DNA from: Ashinkailepas kermadecensis | Lineage: Eukaryota > Arthropoda > Thecostraca > Neolepadidae | NCBI GenBank assembly: GCA_034440615.1 | Contig: JAOTOM010002716.1 | Span: 51,296-115,295 of the forward strand | DNA length: 64,000 nucleotides | Direction: 5' to 3' | Part shown: positions 33,443 through 45,735 of the stretch, piece by piece | Position numbering within the stretch: the stretch's first letter is position 1 | Layout of the letters: each line of letters opens with the position of its first letter | Made by a program: the position numbers and the translations under genes | The notes under the pieces: model-generated | What the model saw: the letters and a program-made list of their open reading frames with translations, nothing else | Told to the model about the DNA's origin: nothing | Databases searched by the model: none

Positions 33443-33966
33443 GTGGGCCCGTACCTCCCCATTCGCGATCGCGATGGAGCTGTTTGGGTGGACCGGGGAG
33501 TGGTCTCCGCCAAGGTCCTCCGCTCGGGCTCACTGCTAGTGCGGGTGAGGGAGGCAGCTCACGCCCGGGCGCTTTTAAACGTCCGCAAGTTTATCGGTGC
33601 CGACACCGACGTCGAGCAAGCCGACAGGCTCAACTCGACCTTTACCACCGCGTACGCCCCCGAGCTCGCGGAGCTGTCCGAGGAGTTCCTCGCGGAGCTC
33701 GTGTCGCAGGGGGTTTGCGAGGTGACCCGTCTCGGCCGCCGCTGCAGACCGGGCCCCGTCCTTTAGCTGGGCTTCAGGACGCTGACCCCGCCCACCTACA
33801 TCATGGCGGGCTACCTCAGGGTGGCACTCCACCCATGGAACCCGCCCCCAGCCCGCTGCGCATTTTGCCAGCGCTACGGGCACCAGAGTCGGGCATGCCG
33901 GACCAAGGCCCCGGCATGTCTGCGGCGGGTGTGCCGACTGTCACCCAACAGAGACCTGCATAAGTG
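33443..33966 (+). pseudogene. LINE family B ORF1 fragment
   Basis: The frame 33443-33766 has an ORF1-like fold segment (VVSAKVLRSGSLLVRVREA, FIGADTDVEQADRLNST). After a stop it continues with YIMAGYLRVALHPW and a knuckle CAFCQRYGHQSRAC (Cx2Cx4Hx4C) near 33856-33897. GC content is much higher than in the downstream ORF2 part, and the junction near 34170-34205 is where sequence character changes. Confidence 0.6.
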
Positions 33967-34204
33967 ACGAGCAGCGTTGTGCGGCCTGCCAGGGGCCTCA
34001 CCCTGCCTCGTCCCCCAGGTGCCCCGCCTGGGTTGATGCCAAGGAGAGGCAGGCACGTCGCCTCGCCTATCAGCGCGGCACACCGTCCTCGCCGCCAGCA
34101 GTGTGGTCCCGGCCCCAGTTGGCCCCCTTGTGGCCGACCCAAGCGGAGGCGGCTCAACGCCACTATGCTACTATGCTCGGCCACTATGCTCTTTTCTCGG
34201 CTTG

Positions 34205-35775
34205 ACAGATATATTCCACCTAGCACGCCGCTTCGCTATCGCGATCAAATTATCCCCCTCCAAACCTCCTTCAAATATCTGGGAATTATCCTTGAGAAAG
34301 GACTCTATTTTGGCCCGCACAATACCCATATTAAACAGCGCTGCGCTGTGTGTCTTAATCTCCTACGCTGCATCTCCGGCCGCGACTGGGGTGCAGACAG
34401 GAATACTCTTAACAAAATGTACATTGCCCTGATTCGTTCAATCCTGGAATACAATGCGTTTATCTTCGATCATATATTTTCAACACTCAACAAATCACTA
34501 GAATGCACACAAAATCACGCACTCCGCCTCATCACCGGAGCACACTACACCATACCTACCACCAGTCTCCGGGGTGAGGCCAATCTCCCTAGCCTACAAC
34601 ACCGCAGAACATTACAACTCGTTAGATACCACTTCAGGACAACAGCACAACTAAATCACCCCTCCAATGTCGCATAGTGTAAACCCCCGGTTCGGCGCTC
34701 CAAAAACAAAAATGAATACTGCATTGCAATTCACTTGAAGCAGGCTCTCACATCCACACTGAAATTTCCCGATGTTACCCATGACCAAGGTCCCCCCCCT
34801 CTCCAATTTTGGCACATGAAACACCCAAAACATGAGTATCTCTTTAGGCACAATAAAACCCTACTCACCCCCATAGACGTTCAAGTCAAATTGTTTGAAT
34901 ACCAAGAGGCCAACCCACAACACACTTTCTTTTACACTGACGGCTCCCGTACCAGCAACGGTACGGGCGCTGCCTGGTGTGGTGGGCCCGACACTGGTCA
35001 AACCAAATTAACACTTCATCATTCGGTATGCACGGCATAATTAGCCGCCATACTCACTTTCCTCCAACACATCATTGCACAACACATAACTGCCCCTACT
35101 ACAATCTGCACTGACTCACGATCCTCCGTGGACGCCCTCGCGGCCATACACAACACCACGCACCCCACACTCCACGCCGTCAAACACCTCTACAATGACA
35201 GCCACGCACACCTTCAGCTCACCATCCTCTGGATCCCCGGACATAGGACATAGGGGTATCCCTGGGAAACGATAGAGCGGACGGACTGGCCCGAGCCGCG
35301 ATCGACCTCCCGTCGAACGAGGGAGTTCCGGTGCCCCCCGGGATCTTCCATCCCTTACAAATAGTTTATTTAGGAAATATATCCAGGCCTGTTGGTCACA
35401 CGAACAGCACACAACTACACGCTATCAAGTCCACACTCTCCAACTGGCCCTCTACCAACCAGCACTCCCGTTTGAACAAGGTGTTGCTCGCCAGACTTCG
35501 CCTCGGACACACCAGATTGACACAAAGTTATATTTTTCATCGACCACACCGCTTTCCGTTTGCAGCACATGTCGGGTCTGTCGAGTCTGTATACTGTCGC
35601 CCATATCTTGCTTGCCTGTCCCGCATATGCTCCTCATCGTCGCGCAATCATCCAGTATTTCACCAACATCAATACGCAAATTTCGCTTCGGACTCTCCTC
35701 GGGGATGAACATCCGACGCTCCTCGAGTTACTTTTCCGCTTTCTACATGACACCAAACTTTTCGAACTGATCTAA
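34205..35775 (+). pseudogene. LINE family B ORF2: thumb, RNase H and C-terminus
   Basis: Starts with TSFKYLGIILEKGLYFGPH (thumb), then ALIRSILEYNAFIFDHI. RNase H blocks: FYTDGSRTSNGTGAAW (about 34930), TDSRSSVDAL (about 35106) and WIPGH (about 35230), the last followed by frame damage. The C-terminal part is split into frames 35331-35708 and 35560-35775 (VAHILLACPAYAPHRR). Stops at 34677 and 35040 break the frame. No FxDD or endonuclease present. Confidence 0.7.
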
Positions 35776-38026
35776 TTTATCTGTCGTACGTTACCTGGTC
35801 CAAGCTGACATGATGTGAAGTTAAAAGATATATGGCACGCGCTGCACTCCTCGTTCGCTGTATGACTCCGCTCCACACATCTTTCTCTCCGATGTTGTAC
35901 AACACATACATATAGGTTATTTAACACTAGGTAGGCAGGGACCGATCAAATTTGCAAAAAAGGACGGTTTTCTTTCTAAATTGCGCTTGTTTGTTTTACC
36001 TACGGGTTTGCCAAGCAGCTTGGGTTTCCCACTTCTCAGGGTTTCCCAAGCTTTAACTTAACATACGCCTACACATACAAGGTCGGACCTGACGCCCACA
36101 ACTCGCTCTGAGTGCCGGGCTTCCGCTTCGCTTCAGGTCGCAGGTGGGCAGTGGAGCCTGTTCGTAGGCTACGAAGCTGCCAACCCTCCAAATGTCCTTC
36201 TAATTGCTATGCATGTATATGTGTATGTACGTATGTACATGAACCTGTATGCCATGTATGTATCGGCCCTCCACGCCACGTTCTTTGTTTGACGGCGTCT
36301 CATCTTTCCTCTCTTGCTTAATTGATATAACCGGATGCCACATAATCCGGATTAACGTAATTTCTTCCCTAACGTAACAATGTCTAGCGGATGGCACTGT
36401 GCCTCTGCTAAAGATTAATTTAAAAAAAGATACATTCACATACATGTATGGAGTCCGGTGGAAATCGCAGGTGGGATTTCAGCCAGGATGATCTCGAGGG
36501 GCAATCCATTACCAATGGCGGGACAAATTGCCGGCACGGGACGATTCTGAATGGAAGAAAACCATAGGTGTCGGCTTCTCAAACTTATTGCAAGGACACA
36601 ATGCATGAAGGCAATAGGCGGGTCCATATGGAGTGGGGGCATACCACACCTGACGCCGGCACACCACATAGGGTTCCATGTTGAAAGTTGAAATTATATG
36701 GGAGCCAAGGCAGGATGAAGGCTCTCCCAAAAGCATACAAAGCTACTCCCTGAAGAAAACATTGTAAAAATAGCCCACAGTTGGGGACCTTTCCCCATGT
36801 ACCCCTTCCTCTCTTGGTTTCGCTACTGGGCTCAGGCAGCCTATTGGCAGATGCATGCTGACCTCAGGTGAACACCGGCGCATTCCCTTTTAAGTTCGTG
36901 TCTCAAAATCACAAGGTACCCATGACGGACAACCGTCCAGTCTCTGCACGTCTGCTCACCTTCACCCGCTCGGCTACATCTTATCGCCTCGGCCGTCCAG
37001 TCGCGCCTGGGGAACCGCGCGCGCGAGAGGGGTACCAGACCTCATGGGGATGGGACTGGCCCGCCCAACGCCCTGGTCTGTCACTGGCCGGCATCACCTG
37101 TTGCACCATCCCGCGAAGGGAGGGGTCCGGTCGACGACTCCGACCAGCCCCCTGACCTACATGTGCAATGGTGACGCCTCATATGACGGTGGAATGCCAC
37201 CATGTATATTGGCACAAAAGAAGACGGTTGGTCGGTTACCGGCGCGCCGCAACTGGCCAAGCATAGCATTCGTCGCAGCCGAGGTTCGAGGCATCAACTG
37301 CAACGTCAGCGTGAGCCGGCCGACCGATGGTTCCAACAAGTCTGAACATGTGATGCTTAGGCAGCCATGATTAGGCTGCCAAACACGTTCGAAAGAGGGG
37401 TCCGAAGTTGACTTCGTTGCACACCAGACGCTGCAGGTTGTCCTGTATTCTAGTCTAAATTGTATTTTATTATATTATAATCTCTTAATTCCTTCAATCA
37501 ATGTGTTATGTGTTAGTAATTTCTTCGTCAGCCGTCTTTTTCCTCATGCTTGTCGATGTCCTTGTGCTTTAGCGGCATCACTTAGTTTCCTTTCTCGCTG
37601 TGTGCACCAACACCGCGCCCAGCTCTCCGAGGAGTCGACCCGGGTCTGGGACCCGGATCTGGTGCGGTCTCGCGTAACTTGTGTACCTGACTTCGATGAG
37701 CCAGACGTACCGTTTCTGGTGTGGAAAATACATTCTGATTATGTTTCTTATCCTGACGTAGTGCGAGATTCTGACAAGTTTGGGGACCACTTGAAATTCA
37801 GTTTATTCAGACCGCACGCTGATGTTCTTACCACTCATAAACTCATGAGTCATATATCACGATGCCTGTCGCAGCACCTTCAATTGAAATGCCGCGATTC
37901 TATGTCACCAGGGAGCCCCTGCAGCCATCTAAGTATGAGATTATTGAGATTATTGATTGAGATTATTGATTATTGATAAAAGGTTCCTTAGTATCGGCGA
38001 AGTCCACCGAAACGTCATTTTGTCAC
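35776..38026. other. Gene-free interval with one uncharacterised ORF
   Basis: No recognised gene. 36440-36780 belongs to a dispersed repeat (separate entry). The ORF at 37503-37976 (157 codons) contains an acidic-aromatic stretch (VPDFDEPDVPFLVWKIH) but no known domain; it ends in an ATTATTGATT low-complexity run, so I do not call it a gene. Confidence 0.45.
36590..36770. repeat. Dispersed repeat, copy 1 (related to 53060-53210)
   Basis: Shares AATGCATGAAG-CAAT-GGC-GG-CC and the exact 18-mer GTTGAAAGTTGAAATTAT with 53.06-53.15 kb, in the same order and spacing. A related tail (AAAGCCAACATTG) also occurs near 59060. Likely a non-autonomous transposon family; ends unresolved. Confidence 0.5.
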
Positions 38027-38224
38027 CAGTGCCCTAGCCAAGCGAGCCCGCGATCCCGATCCCCTCCCTTACCACCCAAAGATGCACTAGATGTGACAAG
38101 AACTTTTGATATTTTCACTACGTAAACCGTAGGTATTCTGAGCGCTTCGTGCGCCGGAAGCCTTCTCCGTTTCAACACATTTGTTTGGATCAGGTCCCTT
38201 AGGAAAATCCTGGCTCCGCCACTA
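38027..38224. mobile_element. Small MITE-like element, hAT-type ends
   Basis: Left end CAGTGCCCTAGCC and right end (reverse complement) TAGTGGCGGAGCC form short imperfect inverted repeats. Flanks TTTGTCAC (38019-38026) and ATTGCCAC (38225-38232) match at 6 of 8 positions, consistent with an eroded 8-bp duplication. No coding capacity. Confidence 0.4.
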
Positions 38225-39655
38225 ATTGCCACTATGGCAAAATGGATGACCACGCCTGTCTGTAAAACATATCGATTTAATTGACAGCCGTCCGAAAATG
38301 AGCATGACTTTGAGTCAACATGTAGGACAGCCTCCCTGCCCCCCTTCGCTACCCACATTCACCACACGGAATGCGGAAAGCACGGATAACCTGCCATCAG
38401 GGAGATGCTCGCCCACTCAAGAGTGCTCACAACGACACCGCCAGAAGCGCGGGCTCCGCCGTCGGGCTTGCTGGCGATTGTGCGGTGGTGGCCGACCGGC
38501 CGTGGTCGAGGCCTGGGTACTAATACTAAAGTCGAGGTGTACTAAAGTACTGAACACCACGGTCGAGGCGGCCGTGGTGAGCCTGCGGCCGGCTGTCGCC
38601 CCCTGGCGTGATACTGGCCCGCAGTGCCGGTGTCCGGCGTCGTGATTGGTTGGTGCTGACGTTCGCCGCCGGGTTGGGCCGACGATGGAGTGGTCCGGCG
38701 CGGTTGTCGAGCGGATGGTGGCCACGGGAGAGCTTCATTAAAAATGACCGTCGCTGGCGGAACATGAAATGTTTGTGGCGACGAATAGACCATGTCGTAT
38801 GTCGAGTTAGTACCAGACAGATGTACGTATTTGATCACAGCTGTCGTCACGGCGGGGATGGGGAGGGGTCGCATCCACCCAAACCTCGTGAAATTGAACA
38901 TTGCGCCTATGGTGATGGATGGAAGAATTAATATACAAACCCCTCCCACCTCCCTCGCCCGCTATCAAAAATATGTGGCGACGCCCGTGCATTTTATGTC
39001 ATTTGTCAATGAGCCTAATATAAAACGCGGGGCCAATAAAAGTGATGTCAGAGCACGTGACTTTAAACATTTCTCGAGGTAGCATTTGACGAAGGATCAC
39101 ACAAGACTTTATATTGTAGAAGATGCTTTGAAGATTATTTTGTGTTTGATAATAGTATATTCCTGTGAGGGCAATGGTTATTAGCATTGTTACGAGTCAC
39201 CAAGTGGTGACCGCCCTGCCCGCCCCCTGGGCGCGGCGGGCTGAACTGCTACTGTCTATGCTCGGTGCCGGTAGGTGCCGCCCCCGGCGCACCAGACGGG
39301 GAGTCGTCTGCCGAATTGTGGTTTGATATCTGGCAACGTCCCTTGCCGCTGCCGCCGAGCGCCGCGCCTTTCGGCAGGGACATCCGGCAGAGCAGGAACG
39401 ATAGTGGTTTCCCGCGTGCAGTGCCCCCCTAGCTCCCGCCTTCGCACCTATGGTTCGTAAACGGATACTGAGTACCAAAATAGTACTGTATTAATTAAGC
39501 AACCAGTTAGTGTGGAACTGGTTTTTTTAGTTTTTGTGGAAGGATAAATTGCTACTTGAGTGAGATATTGAGGGCCAATCTTGCTACCTACCAGCGTAGG
39601 CAAGTTGGCGACTTTCTTGACCTCTGGGCGCGACCAATGAGACAAACGCGGTAAT
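38225..39655. other. Gene-free interval
   Basis: GC-rich, no recognised gene. 38860-38960 resembles 48150-48200 (both contain CCCAAA-T--TGAAATT- type blocks), suggesting another dispersed repeat family. No LTR or gag of the following Ty3/gypsy element was found here. Confidence 0.45.
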
Positions 39656-39680
39656 CAGCAGGGACAGTCAGTTTATTGGG

Positions 39681-40407
39681 ATGAGTACGGAGGATACTTT
39701 GGAAAACTTTGAAGTAGGTGAGAAGGTAAGAGGTGCTACGCGAGATAAAGTAGCATCAATCGTCAAGTCATTTCCAGAAGTTTTATCTGGTGGCTACGCC
39801 GATATCGGGTGCTACAGGAGTCCCAAGGTAGACCTGGAACTTAAGGAACTAAGTCAAATTTTTTAAAGCCGTATCAGATTCCATGGGCTAAAGAAGAGAC
39901 GCTCGAGGAACAGCTAGCAGAATTGCAGGCCAGTGGGGTTATTGCGGTTGGGGAACCCAGTGACTGGAACTCCCCGGTGAGTTTGGTCGGAAGTCTGCAG
40001 GAACCAAATTCAGGATTATGCAGGACATGCGCGAGATCAACAAAAGTCTCCTCCCTAAAACGTTTGTGCTACACAGCGTTGATGATTTCCTGTACTCTTT
40101 GCAGGGCTGGAGTATTGCCAGTTCGCTTGATATCAGGCACGCGTTTCGGAATTTGTAGTTGTCAGATGAGTCGAGCAAAATTTGTCCTTTTTACGCACTA
40201 GGCAAAACGTACTATCCGCTACAAATGCCAATGGGCTGCGCCCAGTCTTCGTATTTCTTGCATGTTGCAATGCACCGCACGCTCGGCGACATCCCCGGCG
40301 TCAGAATGTATGCCGACGATGTGCTTGTAGCAAGTCCGGACGTCGAGAGCCATCTGAAGCTGTTGCACACCGTGTTCGAAAGACTAAAAATGCTCATCTT
40401 AAACTAG
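39681..40407 (+). pseudogene. Ty3/gypsy RT, N-terminal and palm segments
   Basis: Three frames are needed. 39681-39866 is the protease-RT linker; 39890-40010 has the block ETLEEQLAELQASGVI followed by DWNSPVSLV; 40015-40160 has IMQDMREINKSLLPKTF and SSLDIRHAF (first catalytic Asp); 40159-40407 has PLQMPMGCAQSSYF and VRMYADDVLVAS (catalytic pair). Described as a broken copy. Confidence 0.7.
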
Positions 40408-41690
40408 CTCCAAACAAGTGCAAAATTGGCATGACCAAATTGTCATATCTGGGCCACCCGATTACACCTGAAGGGGTTTCTATAGACCCCGAAAGGATTA
40501 AATGTATCCAGGAGCTCAAGGCGCCGAGAACTGTGCGGGAAGCCAAGCGCGTATACGGGTTCTTTGCGTGGTTCCGAAAGTTCGTGCAGTCATTCTCGCA
40601 CATCTCCACCTCATTAGTGAGGCTAGCCAACTCATACTCGTTCTATTGGGATGATGAGGTAGAGTTTGCATTTCGCTCACTCCGGGATCACCTCTTGAGT
40701 GACTGCGTGTTGTCATATCCGAAGCGGAACGGGAGGTTTGTCCTGTACACCGATAGTGGTACGGTAGGATCGCGACAGGTTTTGTGCCAGGTTCAAGAGG
40801 GAGTCGAAAAAGTAATTGCGTTCAATGGTAGAAAGAACAATAAGTCCCAACAGAAATGGACCATTTATGAACTAGAGGTGTTCAGCTTCATCACGGGTCT
40901 CAAGAAATGTGATAAATTGTTGGCTGGGTTACAGTTCACTTGGGTGTGCGACTGTAAGAGTGCGCTCCAAATTCTGAATAGTAAGTCTGATATGGATCCA
41001 CGAGTTGTCAGGTGGCGAGTATATGTAAGTCAGTTTCGCTTTGAGACGGAACACCGCCCGGCTGCAAACATGCAGCACGTGGATATGCTATCCAGAATCC
41101 CTGAAGGTGCAGATCAGGACACTAAGCAGGATCCCAGTGCCGCAAAGCCTCTCGCTGCAGCGCGCATGGCGCCGGGAGCGGGGAGGGCGCCGGCCGCACC
41201 AGTGTCTGCCCAGGCCACAGCCGTTCAAGAAAGAAAATCAGCAGCGGCAGAAATTATATCGTCCGGTATGCCTGTTGCAGGGGCGCCCACCGCGACAGAA
41301 GGCTCTGAAGCATGCTATCTAGTAAGAGCAGAAGCGGTTCCTCACACACCAATGCGTAGCGAGGAAATTGTGTGGTATCGGAAGCATGATAGGACTTGTC
41401 GGGCTGTGGTTCACAGAATAAAGCACGGAAAATGGCCCAAATTGTGTTCGCCAGCGTTGAAAAAGGAGGATATTACACAATTCTTTATGGAGGACAGGTT
41501 GCTTTTCCGTCAAAATACGGAGGAAAGGGAGCCTCGTGTTGCTTGGCCTTTGGTCCGGCGATTCGAGATCATGAGACCGATAATGACCGTTCAAATCACG
41601 GGCACAGCGGGCACGAGAAGCTATCAGACGCCATCGAGAAGCGTAGGGTATCCCGGTCTGAGACAGGATTGCAAGAATTATGTACAGTAA
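40408..41690 (+). pseudogene. Ty3/gypsy RT thumb, RNase H and integrase start
   Basis: The long open frame (reported from 40182, real homology from about 40405) starts with LSYLGHPITPEGVSIDPERI, the RT thumb block, and AWFRKFVQSFSHIS. RNase H follows with YTDSGTVG, YELEVFSF and VCDCKSAL blocks, ending at HVDMLSRIP. A ~75-residue Ala/Pro-rich linker then leads into integrase (IVWYRKHDRTCRAVVHRI). The zinc-binding HHCC region is split between this frame and the one at 41396-41785. Confidence 0.75.
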
Positions 41691-41699
41691 TGCTAGCGC

Positions 41700-42652
41700 T
41701 GCGCAGCAAAGAAAAGTGTTGGCAGTCAGGCGCCCCCATTGACCCAGCCGGATTCCATGGGCCCAGGGGAAGTGCTTGTGATTGACGTGATGCACATGCC
41801 TAGGAGTAGAATGTCTGGGAAAACGCTAGTTTTGACATACGTTGATAAGTTTATGGATTTTTTTACGCACTTCCGGCTGGAATCCGAAGGTACGAACAGC
41901 ATTATAGACGCTCTAGATGCCCAGTTTGTAATGTATGGGCCTCCACAATACATAGAAACGGACGCCGGCGCGAGTATGAAAAGTCGCCGCATATTGGGAG
42001 TTTTGAGCATTCCGGGACATCGAGCTCCGACATGCCATCGGACACCATCATGAAGGGATTGGAATGGCGGAACGGCGCCACTTGGATATAAAGCGCCGGC
42101 TTAGGGCGCTATCTGACAGTTATGGTGATGATTGGAGGTGCCAGTTACGTTACATTATTTTGTCATTGAACCAGGAGACTTCCTCTTCTTTCATGGATAT
42201 TCTCATGGATATTCTCTCAGATTCATGGATGTTCTCCATACTTCTTGTTCTTCATGAGGAATGTGAATACACCACTCTCCAATTTAATCGCATAGCATGT
42301 ATCAAAGTATTCATATGACACTGTACACGAAAGGATGCGATTGATGGTAAATACACAAAATACCGCGCAGGAAAACACGAGCCATGCAAGGGAGAAACAA
42401 AAACGATCCTACGATCTGAGGAACCGAGTGGTCTCACCGCCACCTATATACAAACCTGTAGACAGGATAAGGCTGCGGCATTTCGAGGTCCCACGCGATG
42501 TATACCCCAAGATGTGGCCTCCTTGGTCACCGGTATGTGTAATTGTGCGCGCAGTTGGACGGCGTCATCTATATTATGTAGAGCCTCGGAAAGGTGCGGT
42601 GCTGCGTACGTACATGAAGTTTGTGAAGCGTGTTGTTGATCGCAATGTTTAA
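41700..42652 (+). pseudogene. Ty3/gypsy integrase core and C-terminal segments
   Basis: 41739-42053 carries the integrase core with the first Asp in VLVIDVMHM and the second in YIETDAGASM. The third catalytic residue (Glu, in GMAERRHLDI near 42060) is in another frame. 42335-42652 is the C-terminal tail (KRSYDLRNRV, VVDRNV). Three frames, so inactive. Confidence 0.65.
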
Positions 42653-45058
42653 GTGTCGTGCGATGCGCATTGTATGTTGTGTATGTGTGTGTATCTTCCG
42701 GCTTTACGTTTTCCATTTCAACGAGAGAAAATGTTACCGAGCCTGGGTCCGCCACTGACCCAGGTGGCGCCCGAGGGCGGGTCGCACAATCAGCTGACTG
42801 CGCGACCTGCCCGCTGGTCGGGAGAAGAATAAGCAGTCTGACCCGAGCATCGGTTAGATAGGGAGCTTCTGCGTTACCGTGACACACGTGTGGTGTGTGT
42901 TCCGATATATCCGATGCAATGTGCTGGCAGGTCGCATTCAAATATTGGTTTACATGTGATCGTGGGCGATGCCCGAAGTATCATACGATACAAACATGTC
43001 TTAAACACTTATCTTTGCAAGGAAGGTAATTTAAAACTTGACGAGTTTATACTTAAATTCGGTCTTTCAATATTTATATTTGGAAATATTGTCAATATAT
43101 GACTAGTCTTAGTCGGATCGTTCGAAAACAATTCCCATGAACTTATGAATATATACCTTATAGATTATAAACACAAAGCATGGGTACTTCTGATGAGTCT
43201 GAGGGTAGCACAAAAGTAAGTATATCATGGCGTCACCGAAGCAGTCGGCGTTTCTGCCATATCGACAGTAAGTGGCGGTATTTTAATTAGTGAATATCTC
43301 GCTTATATGTAATTCCCAAAGAAATGATTGAGGAAGAACTTGTGATATTATTGTGCATTAAAGTTGTGCATGATTGTGTATTATTGTGCGTATTATTGTG
43401 CATTAACAAGAATAGCTTTTACACACATTTTCCTCCATAAAGCAAACAAATGGGTTAGGTTTGGTTAGGTTACGTTAGTTTAGGAATTTTTTAAGATGGG
43501 AATTCTTCTTTTAATAAAACAAATTCTTGAAAATCTGCCCATTTTATATTAGGTTAGGTTGGGTTAGGTTTTTTATTTCGAAAATTTTCAGATCATATAT
43601 TTCATTACATTTTCCAAATCTTGTTTTTTTCTCCGAAGTGAAATTAAGCTGGGTCAGGTTAGGTTATGTTGCATTTTTATTAAATTTTTTAACACTTCTT
43701 TTTATGCTGTTACCTAACTCAAAGTCCCATTTGTTTGGTGATATTTTTCCCACAACCTGAAAAGTAAGCATTTGCACAGAAAAATGAGTGGTCCCATCTT
43801 AGTCACCTTGATAACATTGGATTGGAATGACAAATTATAAGAATTCACAAAATACCTTAACGCACAAATTTGCCGAACTTGCTAGGTAAGCTTCAATGCA
43901 TGCAAGTCCAGTGTTATTTATTGTATGTACATCGCTGTTTGGGAAGAAATGTTGTCTGGCTGAAAGGAGAGAAAAATCCTCGCGCTAATTTTGTGGAAGC
44001 ACACTTCCGGAACCGCGTGGATAAACAATGTTTACCTTACCGACCCTTGCAGACCACTGATGGGAGACCCGCCGAGGTACCGGGCCGTCGGCACAAGACC
44101 GGCCGAACAGGACGGCACCGCTCCACCGGGCTATCAGAACGGAAGCACCTCACGGGTAAACTGAGCACACGGACGACAAAGGCAGAGGACCACGACAAGC
44201 GGAGATCAAAAGCGGTACGTCACCGGCGGAGATCTTGCAGCACGACGAGAACGGCGCACATCCTGACGGTAGCTGAGGAGCAACACCGGGCACACGGAGA
44301 CCGACAGTGTGCCACTCATCCCTGCCACTCAGGCACAGTCCACCGATCACTCGTCACTCCTTGCACTCCTTAATTGGCAATTAACCATAACCATTGGCAA
44401 CAACCATATTCCGGGCCGAGACGCACGACCCAGATATGGTAGACCCAGATATGGACCCAAGGATCCAATTCCAGAGTGCCACAATCGCCAACCGTTCCGC
44501 ACGCAATAAACTGACCGTCGCATCGTGTATCGCTTCTACACTGACACCTGTCGGCGGCGTTTGTCGCTCGTGCATCCAATGCTTGCTCGCGGAAACGCCT
44601 GGGGGTACGGACGGATTAGTCCCCGCGGTTGACCTTTAACCCCGTCGGAGGGTATTGTCAACTGGCTCTCTCGTTTCCGGAGAGAAGTCCGTAAGCGCCA
44701 TTTTAGCAGTATTTGGAGTGATTTGAAACCGAAGGTTCGTGAGCAGGCGTTCATATTGCATATGTTTTGTATGGAAAGGTGTGACGGAACATTGCGTAGG
44801 TCGGTCGGCTGACGCTGACGTTGCGTCATTCGTGATTGACATCGTCATCGTTACGTGACTCTTGGTTCCAGACGAAGTCCGTAAGCGTCAGGTTATTACC
44901 TGGAGTGGTTTGAAACCGAAGATTCGTGAACATGGCTTCGTGTTGCGTGCACTTCGCATCAAGATGTTCGTGTCGCACCATGCCCATGCAATGCACCATG
45001 CAATGTGCTGCAATGCGTGTAAGCTGAAGTCCTAGAAAGACATGCCATCACTTGGGAT
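42653..45058. other. Gene-free interval with GGTTAGG runs and a local duplication
   Basis: CAGTGGCGGACC-type terminal motif in reverse complement at 42745-42756. GGTTAGG-rich patches at 43453-43480, 43550-43572 and 43650-43670. A ~75-bp block (GAAGTCCGTAAGCG then TTTGAAACCGAAG) at 44684 recurs at 44874, 190 bp apart. No supported gene. Confidence 0.5.
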
Positions 45059-45367
45059 ATGCCATTAGTCAAAATTCGAGGCAGCATCGGCCTCATGCTG
45101 AGCATGTGGGCGCTCGTCGTGGTGGACGCGCTGAACATGCTGACCTCCAAGGTGATCGACAAGGAGGCGCGGAGAACGTCGGCGGTTGGGCATTGGCCGG
45201 AGAGTCGAAGCGCAGTCAAGTCTGGCCGGACGGTCTCCCGGCGGAAACAACTGACGCGGCTGCGTCGCCGTGTGGAGCACAACCTGGCCACCAAGCGCAC
45301 TGGCCGCCACATCCGCCCGCGTGGGCTCGCGTTCGTCCCGCAGCCGGAACAGACCAACGTAATGTGA
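45059..45367 (+). CDS. Unrecognised basic small ORF with hydrophobic N-terminus
   Basis: 102 codons. Residues 9-28 (SIGLMLSMWALVVVDALNML region) are hydrophobic and could be a signal peptide or anchor; the rest is Arg/Lys-rich (RRKQLTRLRRRVEHNLATKR). Third codon positions are strongly G/C biased in this frame, like the fucosyltransferase catalytic domain, which supports present or past coding. No family recognised. Other frames across the same stretch are also open because the DNA is GC-rich, so confidence is limited. Confidence 0.35.
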   Translation: MPLVKIRGSIGLMLSMWALVVVDALNMLTSKVIDKEARRTSAVGHWPESRSAVKSGRTVSRRKQLTRLRRRVEHNLATKRTGRHIRPRGLAFVPQPEQTNVM

Positions 45368-45510
45368 TCGCTCCCACGCGGCTGAGGATGACGGACAGTT
45401 GACGATTGAGACAATGGAAGCGACTGAGGATGATGGACAGTTGACGATTACGACAACTGAAAAGACTGAGGTTCACTGACGGACAATTGATCATTGAGAC
45501 AACGGAAACG
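45368..45510. repeat. Imperfect ~45-bp tandem repeat (about 3 copies)
   Basis: Core GGACAGTTGACGATTGAGAC with variants at about 45390, 45430 and 45480. Confidence 0.6.
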
Positions 45511-45705
45511 CTTCAGCTGGCGGAAGCAAACAGATAGAGTTTGCACCGCCACCTGGTGTTACCTGGTGTTTGTATTCAGATGTACGCACCTAAATATAAG
45601 CATCAGTTCTTTTTTCTGGAATAGCACTTCGGCTTCAATATATGTATGCAGTGTAATTCAATGTAATCAATGTACGATGATACCATGAAAGCAGGGATGT
45701 AGCTT

Positions 45706-45735
45706 TCGGATGGTACTTCGCTGAAGTGCCATCCG

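Larger units (their letters stand above)
33240..35775 (+). mobile_element. RNase H-class LINE (family B), internally deleted
   Basis: ORF1 (33443-33960) is followed almost directly by the RT thumb (from about 34205) and RNase H. The endonuclease and the entire RT catalytic core are missing. The C-terminus (LLFRFLHDTKLFELI, ending 35775) is homologous to that of family A. A second fragment lies at 10640-11257. Confidence 0.7.
39660..42652 (+). mobile_element. Ty3/gypsy retrotransposon pol region, decayed
   Basis: Order is end of protease (LLGM at the left edge), reverse transcriptase, RNase H, integrase, which is the Ty3/gypsy order. No gag, no recognisable LTRs, primer-binding site or envelope ORF were seen. 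At least five frameshifts or stops make it inactive. The left end appears truncated within protease. Confidence 0.75.

Noticed and set aside
37503..37976. 157-codon ORF as a gene
   Set aside because: No recognisable domain, ends in simple sequence, no splice or codon-bias support.
39200..39660. 5' LTR of the Ty3/gypsy element
   Set aside because: No matching direct repeat was found downstream of 42652, and homology begins abruptly at the protease end.
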